From: Effrenium voratum
Lineage: Eukaryota; Sar; Dinophyceae; Suessiales; Symbiodiniaceae
Direction: 5' to 3'
Assembly (NCBI GenBank): GCA_963377175.1
Contig: CAUJNA010000480.1
Span: 448,364-512,363 of the forward strand
DNA: 64,000 nt
Below, one piece after another: positions 25,196 to 36,000 of this stretch. Every line of letters starts with the position of its first letter. The stretch's first letter is position 1. Position numbers and translations under genes: made by a program. The notes below the pieces were generated by a model, which saw only the letters and a list, made by a program, of their open reading frames with translations, was not told the DNA's origin and did no database searches.

Positions 25196-25262
25196 ATGCC
25201 GGCCCCTTTGCCACGGCATCACCCGCGCATTTCCCAGGCATGCCGGGCTTTGCATCACCCGA
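25190..25262. repeat. Inverted partial copy ending the 84-bp array
   Basis: From about 25193 the sequence reads GGCATGCCGGCCCCTTTGCC then ACGGCATCACCCG, the reverse complement of the array unit, followed by degraded fragments. The array therefore ends in a head-to-head inversion. Confidence 0.85.
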
Positions 25263-25264
25263 TG

Positions 25265-25470
25265 TTAACAACCCAGCATGGAGGGGTCCTTGGGCTCTAA
25301 CTCCAAAGCGGAAAAATAGGCCACCCGGGGCTGGGGCGGGGCGGCCTTGGATAAACCCTGAAGGGCTTGCTCAATGTCAACCCTCATCTTTGCTCCGGTT
25401 TGCCGAGCCGCCCAGCGTGCCGTGGCCATGAGAGGAATCGTATGCCTGGCGCTGGCAAAGACTTGCGGGG
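25265..25470 (-). CDS. Candidate exon, unknown protein
   Basis: A GC-biased minus frame follows an acceptor (CCGCAAG): FASARHTIPLMATARWAARQ, then TGAKMRVDIEQALQGLSKAA, ending at TAA 25265 unless a donor is used earlier. It abuts the array. It could be an upstream exon of the protease-like gene or the 3' exon of another gene. No domain recognised. Confidence 0.4.
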
Positions 25471-27840
25471 GGTACAACCCCGAGAACTTCTAAAGCTATG
25501 TCACATGAAATGATATTACATACATATATATATATATATATGTATTGTTTTTTTACACATATGCAAGCAACATGTTGTTCGCTTTGCGGCACTGCTCTGA
25601 TCTGCCTAGCAGAACGCTGAAAACTATGACATGAACGAGATAGTAGATGGCAGAGCCAGAGTTTGTATTCTGCCAATGGCGGCTTGTTCTTTCGTACCGC
25701 TTCTTCCCCTTCCTTGCAGGTTTCAAATGACTGGGAACTGGTAAAAAAAACAATCGGGGCACTTTTCTGCGTGAGCTCTCAGATTGTTTTGAATGTATGC
25801 GTAGATCTCCATATATTTACTTGTAAGCCTGCATATTGTTTTTGCATTCCATATGTATGCAAATACAAATGCATTATTCATACCTACATCTACATCTCTA
25901 TACACATATTTGTACACCATACATGTATACAACGCGCATATGCTGCAAACATGGTGTGCTCGCTCAACAACCTTCACAGCCCATGACATCATGCCATTGC
26001 CGCTGCAGGACTTTGCTTCTTATCCACGTTGTTGAAGCACCCAGCGTTGCATATCGGAGTGACCAAAGCACAGCGGTATGGAGAGGTAGAAGCACAAAGG
26101 GTTGTCCTCCGTTAGCTATCGAGCTTTTCTTGCTGCGGGGGCACTGACAATCCCGCCATAAGGTTCGCATCCCCTTCAGACTGGAAACCGCCGGAGACCT
26201 GACCTCCAATTGCAGGAGGCAATGGCTCAGAATTTGCACAGGTGACCTCAAAGCCACTGGGGCTACAGGGAGCAAATGGCCAGGCAGTCATCCCCATAAC
26301 CGCGAGCCCGTCAGGCCCGCCTTGCCAAATCAGCGCCTGAGCAATAGCCGCAGACAGCCGTAAGAGGGTTTCCACTACCCAACAAAAAGAAATTCATAGT
26401 CGCTGCTAACTTGTTAAACCAATGCACAAAAGTATTGAGGCAGTGGTTGGTAGCACACGCCATCTTAGAGACAAACATGGTTGCATGCGGTGCATGCAGG
26501 AAATTGACTACCCACTCGGCCGAAAGGTATTCCGCAGAACTCGGCTCACGGATGGAAAGCCGTCGCTTCATGCTTCCAGCTAATGTGGATTTGTTTTGGA
26601 AGCACTATCAGTCCTGCTCCGAAGCAGGAGCAGCACCCACGTTGCAGGAAGTAACTCAAGTTGGCGCTTTAAAGCAGAATGGTGACCCTCATTGGGGACC
26701 CCCTTCAAACGCGGCATGTCATGCCGCCATGGTCCCCAAAGGGCTCTTTGCTCTTGTCTACCCCTGCATGCAATTTGCCAATGGGCATGGGCTTGTCCTC
26801 CTGTTTTGCTTCTGGCGGAAATGCATACACATATAAATATATATATATATACACATATATATATATATATATGTGTGTCCCACTAACTGCGTCCCTCCAA
26901 TGTTTGTTAGCTGACATTCATCAAAGCATTATATTTTGTTCTGACCTTTCGTAGTCTGGCAGAAACAGGGCTGCCTTCCCACTTCTTCCTGTAAGCTTGG
27001 GGAGGGTAAGGGCGCCCACGGTTGCGGGAAATCTCCTCACCGATATGCATCATTCCCACTAGATTCCTCTGGTATCACAGGCAAGGAGTCCTCAAACTCC
27101 AGGTTCTACGAAGGGTGCCACTGGACTGGGTATCTTCAGATCCCCTTGCCGCGCGGCAAGCGCCAAGGCCGCTGGGGCCAACTTTCGGCAGCTGGACATT
27201 GACGAAAGCCGCAAGTGAATGCACAGACCTGTCTGGGATTCCACCTGTTCTCCAACAACTTGACGAGACAAAGCCACATCTAGGCAAGTCTGATGTGAGA
27301 CATGAATCCCGCTAGGATTTGGCCAGCCCTGTGAATCTTCCACGGGCGCCCGCGGAGAATGGATTGTGTTATGTTTCTGGGCAAACCCATGAAAGATGGC
27401 CGCCAAACAAAAGGGGCTCTAGGCCGAGGGGACCCCCCCCCACTAAAAACACCAAAGCTGCTATTGCAGGACTGCTGCAAGTGTTCGGTAAAAGCCGTGC
27501 CCTTGCCAAGCTTGGAGCGCTGGACTGCCCTGTCTGGACCCACAATTGATTCAAACGCAGAAAGTTCTGCTCCGCGTCTGAAAGCAGGAACTCTCAAGGA
27601 GCTTCGTCTTTATGGATGCCGCCTTTCGGAAGCTCCGTGTTCATTCCAAAACACTGCACTTATGCCCGCTGGATCTAGCATGGGCATCTGGGCTTGCACT
27701 GATCATTGAGCATTGGCCTACGGCTGTAAGCCTTGAGGCGATGTGCGCGAAGCCGGCTGAGCAAATCAATGCAAAGCAACCGGTGGCCGAAGATTGATAG
27801 ATAGCTCGGTGGACTGCTTGCTGTGTCAGAGCAAAATCAA
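25471..27840. other. Mostly non-coding; (TA)n tracts
   Basis: (TA)n runs lie at about 25520-25541 and 26832-26872. A weak minus frame at 26112-26375 and a short possible exon near 27161-27211 (reads CRKLAPAALALAAR, GC donor) are the only coding hints. Confidence 0.35.
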
Positions 27841-28017
27841 TCAAAGAGCCAATGGAGTAATGCGCCTGGCAGTGTGTCTGCCGTACGTCGTGCAAACGGA
27901 AGGGAATTCCACTTCAAGCGCTCTCTTTTCCTGCTCTCTGAACGCCTCCTGCACCGGACATCTTCGGAACCTCGTGCAGGTGTCAGCTTCCAGTATGAGC
28001 TCATGATTTTGAACATC
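27841..28017 (-). CDS. Candidate exon, unknown protein
   Basis: After an acceptor (CCCACAGGACAG) a phase-0 frame reads DVQNHELILEADTCTRFRRC then PVQEAFREQEKRALEVEFP, open to TGA at 27841. It is charged and helical, and its donor is not clear. A plus-strand frame over the same bases is also open, but the minus strand has the better acceptor and agrees with its neighbours. Confidence 0.4.
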   Translation of the reverse strand, partial: DVQNHELILEADTCTRFRRCPVQEAFREQEKRALEVEFPSVCTTYGRHTARRITPLAL

Positions 28018-30040
28018 CTGTCCTGTGGGAATGGCTAAGCCTCAAGTGCCTAAGCATTCGGACTTGGGCACTAGTTCATAGGGAGCATCCTCAGCGCATG
28101 CTAAATCTAGAGACCTTACTGGGAAGCCTGCCCCGCAAAATCAATTGGTGACAACAAAGGTCGGCCCTCTCCTTGTGCCATGGCTTTGTCACCTACGCAC
28201 ACACAGCCTGCCTTGAATGAACCTCTAAGCACCCTTCCTGCGGCAGTCATCTGCCAAGGTGCCTTCGTGAGACGTCGTGAGAGCTTGTCGTACCGCTTCA
28301 ACCTGAGGCTGACACGATGGAGACCAATGGCTATGGCTGACCCGGACGTCTGGATCGGTCCGGATCACCTGCGTTTTGGTCGGGTTCGGGAGTCTGACCC
28401 TCTACTAAAAAAGGAGTTACTTACCTTGGAAAAGGATTCTGTGCACCAAACGATTGGCAAAAGGTCATCTTCATACCCCCATGTGCTATTGCTTGTCCAT
28501 GCAAATCTGGGCACTAGAATGACACTGGGGTCTAGCACGGGGTCTTGGGGTCTTGTCAACATGCGGCAGTTGGCCAAACACAAGCGTCATATTTCTTGCA
28601 CACGTTCAATGGCTATAAGTTCTTTCCAAGCGTGGCCAAGGTGTCAGCTCGGGGGAGCATACTGTCCGTCCTTTTAGCCAAGTACGACACGTCGCAAAAG
28701 ACTGGCAATGGACGTAATTCTCTGTGCAGTTTTTTGGAGTGAGTCTAAAGAGTAAGGCCGGGGCAAGTTGGTGTAGGACATGAGCCCTTCCTCCTCACAA
28801 ATGCGGGCATGGCCTTCTCCACTCTCTGAGATGCCTCCAGCCAGCCTCTTTGCCAGCAGTCGGAGGGCCCATTCTAAATTGCCCCTTCGATAATTCTGTG
28901 AGCAGGGTTGTTGAAGTCGTGATTTTTCCCCACGCAGTCCATGCCCAAAGTAGCCAACTGTTTTGTTCGGCCTGGAAACCGTGTGTTTCAAAAGGGCCGA
29001 AACTATAGCCGTCCTGGGAGCCATAGGAGAAGTGGACCACCAGCGCCGAGCCCACTGCGCAGGAATGCCGGTCCTAAAAACGCACAAATCAAAGGAAAAG
29101 CTGCACGCCTCCTCTTCCCAAGCGAGAGCATCTCTACCCTCATCCCTGAAGCCGGGACACTGCTTGGATGTTTTGCTAAGGCATTGCCGCATTGCCTCAA
29201 TCAAAGGGATGCCCATCACAAATCCAACCGCGCCGCTTGCTCTTCAACATGCGACTGAACATCAGAGCGGTCATGTTCAGGAGTCAGGTCCTTCCACTGA
29301 CAACCTTACGCGCTCTGGCATGTTTTTGTGCATGTCCATGATCACGTCTATCAGGCTTGGCTGCTCAACATCCCCTATATTTATCTGTCTGCAGCAAAAC
29401 CAACCGAAACACCCACATGCCACGAGAAGACGCATTCAACCCGATGTGGACGGCCACTACTGCAGTTCATCCCCCTGAGCTCGCTGAACAACGCGACCTC
29501 GCATTATCCCATAATATGGATACACCCCGAAGCAAGTCTTCCATGTGTGTAACGTAGCAACAGGCCATTCATGCACATACCAGTCATCAAACTGCCATCT
29601 ACAAACAACTAACGCGGCTCAGGGTGGTCGTTTGCCGCCTGCTTTTGGAACAATTTGGGCAAAGGGTTCTTCAGTTTGGGACGTAGTTGAAGGGCAAGCC
29701 TGAAGGACACTCAAGTCCACAAATGAAAGAGGTCATCTTGCAATCACGAAAAGAAAGGGGGAACACCGGGGAAAAACCTGGCACTCAGACCCATTAGCCC
29801 CATGGCCGGGCGTCTCTTCGCTCGGCGTGGGGCCCTGTAAACTCCTCCTCATCATCTCCCTTACCATACCTGACTCGTGGCTCAACTTGTAGCAATGATG
29901 TAGTACGTAACTGTCATAGTATATAACGCTCAAAGTTGATGTGTGGTTCAATTGTTTCTTGTGATATAGTGGGTACAACAAACATGTTCTCAGCTTGTCC
30001 CTGGCTCCGGGGCATGCACGAAACTTGAGTTCTGCCCCAG
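28018..30040. other. Spacer downstream of the glycosyltransferase-like gene
   Basis: Contains a 181-codon minus frame (28674-29219) and a 165-codon plus frame (28180-28677). Frames of this length are expected about once by chance in such a window, and neither shows a motif. No repeats of note. Confidence 0.3.
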
Positions 30041-33000
30041 TTACACGTTGTTCCAGTTCACGCCCTCGAGGTCTTCGGCCATGAACGCGAAGAAATTGGT
30101 GCTCCAACGGGCCCCCTGCGTCCAGTAGTCCTTGTTGACACTGGGGCTCCTGTGGATGTACCTGACTGCAATCTGCCTTGTCTGCTGGACTTTACCCATC
30201 TGAGCGTGAAAGGGCTGATATGAAAAGATAATGTTCTGCGTAAAGTGCATGGCAAGTAGCTTGTGCTCTCTGTAGCCAGCGCGGTTGAAATCAAGCCAAC
30301 CGAAGTCAAAGATGCACCTGCACGCAGTTCTACTCGTGGCCACGCCGCCCAATGTTTAGAGCTCGGTGTCTACGCGTGTTGGCGGACCCCGCTCATGCGA
30401 AATTGCCTTGCTGCTTCCTCCCGGCTTCCTCTTTCACACCAATGTGCAAAGAGGCTATTGCAAAGAGGAGCTGCCCGTGCTAAAACACTTGATTCGTTCA
30501 GCACCCCTGATGCGCTTCGTTTGCTGATTTACAAGCATGCCAAGAATTCATGGGATGTCGTGGGCCATTTGGGTATGTCTTTTTCTTGTGGGCGCCCTCT
30601 GTGGAGTCTCCGTGAAGGCCATTAAAGGGAAACCACCCTGTTTCGGGCTTGCCCCAAAACGGCCTTTGCAAGAATAGCACAACTGCATGGGAAATGTTAA
30701 AACAACACGATGCACTCCGAATGTTGTTCTACCCTTGCGGTTGCTTGGCAGCGAGGTTCGGGCTTGGCGCCGAACCCCGAAACCTCTGCCGAGAGTCCAG
30801 GTGCCGTCAGCGGCTCGGTCCAAGAAGCCTCGAACCAAAGGCTTCAGCATGCCAAAAACGGGATATACATGACATCCTAAGGATTCCTTTTAAACTTAGT
30901 TTTAAGATGTTTTAAGCTTCCTTTTCATCACCAACCAAAAGGAGCTTCCAACAAACAAAGGAAAGCCCTGAAGGGAACAAGAATGTGAGCTGGGCAGCCA
31001 GCCAAAAAGCAAAAAAGGGAGCAAGGGGGCCCAACCCTCGTGCCAACCACCGGCTGGTCCACATGGTTTGCACGGCAGCTGCTTTTCTAGCTCTTGCACC
31101 AGAGGCCACCCATGGTACTGCTGAATGGACTCGACTAGGGATGTTGCTAGCAAACCTTGTTCGTTTTTGGTAGCCTGGCATCAAAGGCAAGCCGATAGAA
31201 ACGTATTTTCCAGCACTGTTTGAGGCGACTTTTCTTTTAAATTAAAGCGAGAGAGTTCCATTAGGTGAGGTACTGGACGTATGAGGAATGCTTTCCCAGC
31301 TGGGAACAAACTCTCCAAACCAAAAGGCTCTCGTGCACCAGCGCGGCGCAGTCCCAGCGCTCCACCACGCAGCGGGAGGCGGGAAAGCCTGCGGTTCTAT
31401 TGAGAGCGAGGATCAAAAGGTTGTTTCCAAACATGGGAAAAGAGAGCCCTAATTGCACCCTACATTGAAAGTGCCCAATATTTGCCTGAAACGTTTGCTT
31501 TCCTTTTGACTGCCAGAATGGTTCTACCAAATGAAACGCACAAACATTCACAAGCGTCCTCTTTGGCAAGTTGGTTGGCCCAACACCTTGGATTGGTAGG
31601 CTTAGGGGCTCAGATCGCAACCTGAAATTAGGGCACTGTGAGTCAAACAAGTTTCCTCCCTTTCACGTTGTTCTAGAACAGCATGAGAGTGCTGCCTGGC
31701 TCCGCAAAACAACCGAACGAATAGCGCATTCCCTTCCGCGCGGACAGCGCTTGCAGTCAAAGGCACGCTCGATGGTAAAGTCGGGCGACATGTTGATCTC
31801 CTCAGCTTACCAAGGATTGGTGGCTTGAGTTGCTACTTTCAATGCCAGGGGGGGGTCATGGCGGCCCCTCAAGTCCATTCAGCCAGGAGTTTAGACAGCC
31901 AGCGGTTCAAACCCGCAAGCAAAAGTGACAAAAAACGCAACAGAGACTAGCTTGTCAGTTCGCGGTCCCAAGCGAAACTCAGCAGAAAACCAAACCTATC
32001 ATCATCATGGAGTCGTTGCGCTACCTTGCCCCTGGCATGACACATCGCCTTTGCCAAGAAGCGCCCAACTTCTTCCACGGCAACCGCAGGGAGGGGTTCT
32101 TCCGCTGCCTCGCAGGGGGGAAGAAGGCTCGATGAGCGCCGCGATCTTGATGAACTGCCTGGATCAGTTGACCAGCAAACCTTCTTGGGATTTGGTGGGC
32201 TTCCCAGCTACTGCGCCTCTGCTGCTACTCCTCCCATATTTGTTTGATTCTGGTCCATATTTAGCGAACCTTAAAAATGCAAACTAACGTCAACACACAC
32301 CCCAGCCCTCCAACGTTTGCCACCAGAGTACAGTTCAGGTTGTCTTCCCCATGACTCGTAGTGTCTCATCATCATTCCCGCTCTGATGCTCGCCGGCGAG
32401 CAGTTTGGCGCTTGAGTAAACAGAAGGGAAGCCGGGAAGCCAGTTCAAGATCGGCCACTGGGCCAATAAAGTCAAGCACATGCCCTGCATAGACACCATA
32501 AACACGTCAGGGTGATTTCCTACACTACCTATTGCTTCCTCAAAGATCGGGAGGGGAGGCAAACATATTGCTGCACTCGGTTGTAGCGCATCACATTGGT
32601 GTAAATGACGGGCCCATTCACAGGACAGGCGAGGAGCGCCATTAAACAAAAAACAACACTTCACATGTGTCGGACCACCCAATCCCAATATCGAAAAATC
32701 ACGCAGTTGTGTAAATGGTTCACAACTGGGAACTGTTCCTGGACGAACTACTTCCGTCCGGAGTGTCCCGCTTTGGGGGGCTGTCTATCAAAGTGTTTCT
32801 GAGCTGGTCGTAAGGCAAATCATGGGCTGTGGAGCAGAACCCGATGCAAGCTCACCTGTGCCGCATAGGCACTATACACCACCATGAAACACCAAGGCTG
32901 GTTGATGAAAGGCCAGTGGCGTACAATTCTACAGTCTAGAGTGAACCTTCGGGGGAAGGTTGATTCATCTGGGGTTAACATTATGGCCGTTACTCCAACT

Positions 33001-36000
33001 CAAACCTGGACGGAGTCCAAGCATAAGCTGGGCTCTTTACCATCCTTGCCCGAATCAGGCAGATTAGAGTCGTGTTTGATGCAGCCAACACTTCTTCACC
33101 GGATCCGAGCCGGAACAAACAAGCCAACCAACATATCAAGAAAGCCAACAAAGGATCAAATAAACACATGTGTGCAATTACATACTGAATATGTATAATA
33201 TATGTTTGTATGTTTGCACCTTACAAGATGCATAATATACCTACTCAATCAACCGAAAGCAAGGATCGGCCTGATCCGCTGCATGCCTCGGCTTGACTCC
33301 GCCTTGGAAGCAATGCATTCCAAGGTGCTGACATGATGGCATGGTTCACAACCTCGGAGGTGCCGCACGGCTTCTCAAAAGATGCCGGAGTAGCGAGCCG
33401 TTCACGTGGGAGGTCGGGGGGGGGGGGGCGTGGACGGAAGAACATTCGGCAAACGGGATCCGCCAAGTGAATCAAAGCTAAATCAGTACAGAGCCTCGGG
33501 CTTTATTGAAGCAATCGTGAGCTAGCCCTCGCTAGCCTCGACTCCAAGGACAGAAGCAAGGGACAACTGCAAAGGTGCAGGCAGAGAGGGGGGCGGACGC
33601 AATCGATGATTATGTTCAAGCCAAAGAATCACTGATGCTCGCATGCCAGTTGGTGCAAGCAAGTCAGCCTGATCATCATTGAACCGACCACCTCCGCATC
33701 GCAAGCTCAACATTTGCAAGCAAGCCACGTTCGCAGAAACAAACAAGCATCGCTGCCGTAGTCGTTCTCGCACCAGGTTGGCAATTGCATGCTCTGCAAC
33801 ATACACCACGTCGTCGTCCACCTTCCTGCACAAAGGGCCACAGCGTGCATGACAAGTAGCGCATGATAAAATCGCCCAAGCCACCGCGCACACCTATGTT
33901 TACAGTTGGATACTGATTACCCTTCTCACAACCTACATGTGTGACTGCAAAGAACCATCATTGGAGTCTTTCACTACCTCCATCCCCTGCTCTCAAAGCA
34001 TTGGGCCCAGGCCGAGTCGCACGTACACAGTCCCACTCTCGTTCAAGCTCTGGTACAGCTGCACCATGCCTTAGGGTGCACTGAATTGGAGGCAGGTCTG
34101 AAGTGAAGCGGGCTTACTTTCTCACACCATAGCTGCCCATGACCTCCGGCGTGCTCGAGTTCTGACCAACCAATGAACATCCAACTGGTGGTGCGTCCAT
34201 CTGGGACTCTTTGCCCAGTGGCCATGGGAATGAAAGTTGGACCTCTTGACTGCCGGGAAATCAAAGGGATGTTCGAGAAGGCTCCTTGGATGCGCATGGT
34301 CATGAAACCAAGATTCAATTTGCCTTGCCAAAGCATCTTTCAATGCTTTGTTTGACACATGCACGTGACCCCACTTGCCACCTCAGATCTGAACCTCAAA
34401 ACGGGCGACAAAAAATCAAACACTAGTGTCAAACAAATGCCCTTCGAAACGTGGCCCCCAACCAACAGTGCTGGAAACTGACTGGTCAACAGATGGATGC
34501 CAACCCAGGGTTGGCGGGCGGGGGGGGGGGGGGGGGCATGATTCCCGTGCTACCTTTTTGATTCTGTTGACACAGCGCTGTCCAAAAAGCAGCCCTCCTA
34601 AGATTTGAAGCATTGAAGGCGCCTCTTTCAAGAGCCATCATCACCCCCAGGTCGCATCAAAGCCAACTGCTTGCGGTTACTGCCGCGTTTTCGCGCGCGA
34701 ACTCACTCGTGCCGTAAATAACATGTCCCTGCCGTTAGCGTTGACTATGCAATACTTGGGGAAAACGGCAAAAGTCAAACATCGACAAGGTCAAAAGGTA
34801 CGCTCAGCCTGGCATGAATTGCTCGAGGTGCGGTTGGTCGCTGGATCTGCCCCCAGCCTGGCTGGGCCCCAGCGCTGCTCCGAGAAGTCCACGAGCTCAA
34901 AGTCCTCCACAGCTGAGTCCGCCAGCTCCCGCAGGTAGGTCAAGTCCTGCGAACAACGGGAGCGCTGGAGATGCCCAGTACACCAAGCAGAAATCATGCG
35001 ACGGACACTGCGCATTCCTCTGGCGTTTTGCCATGTGTTCCGGTACCCGAAGCTGATTGCCCACTTGCAAGACATCGAAGGTCTCAAGCTGCACTTGGAT
35101 CAACAGCCTCGATGGATGCGAACTTGCAAACTGTTGTAGCTTTGGCAAGTCTGTGCCGAACCAGTCTTCCAAGAAGAAAACAATGCATCAAGGGTCCTTT
35201 CGAAACGCCACCGCGTGCAGAATAGCAGAAGCTGAGCACAAGGACAATGTTGCAATGACTTGAAGTGCAACTGCCCAGAAAGCGAGCAAAATGCAAGATT
35301 GAAATGGGCAAAACCCCCCACTTGCAACATCCCCCTCTCGGCCGCTGTTGGCTTTGCTTCACTCTAAGGGTAGGTGGTTGCTTTTTCCCGAAAGCATGGC
35401 GAAGGGTTCTTCCGCTGGGTTCACTTGAGTTGTTCTCATGAGAGTCATTACAAGGTGTCATTGCAAGGAATCATCATCATGAAAGTCATTGCAAGGAGTC
35501 ATTGCAAGGAGTCATTGCAAGGAGTCATTGCAAGGAGTCATTGCAAGGAGTCATTGCAAGGAGTCATTGCAAGGAGTCATTGCAAGGAGTCATTGCAAGG
35601 AGTCATTGCAAGGAGTCATTGCAAGGAGTCATTGCAAGGAGTCATTGCAAGGAGTCATTGCAAGGAGTCATTGCAAGGAGTCCATTCATTGCAAGGAGTC
35701 ATTGCAAGGAGTCATTGCAAGGAGTCATTGCAAGGAGTCATTGCAAGGAGTCATTGCAAGGAGTCATTGCAAGGAGTCATTGCAAGGAGTCATTGCAAGG
35801 AGTCATTGCAAGGAGTCATTGCAAGGAGTCATTGCAAGGAGTCATTGCAAGGAGTCATTGCAAGGAGTCATTGCAAGGAGTCATGAGAGTCATTGCAAGT
35901 TGCAAGGAGCCAAGTGCATGGAGTCAAGTGCAAGTTGCAAGTGCACGGAGTTAAGTGCAAGTTGCAAGTGCAAGGAGCCAAGTGCAAGGAGCCAAGTGCA

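Noticed and set aside
28674..29219. 181-codon minus frame
   Set aside because: A frame of this length is expected about once by chance in a window this size at this GC, and no motif or splice-bounded segment was found.
31905..31925. tRNA B-box GGTTCAAACCC
   Set aside because: Only a four-base stem and no A box or acceptor stem at the right distance.
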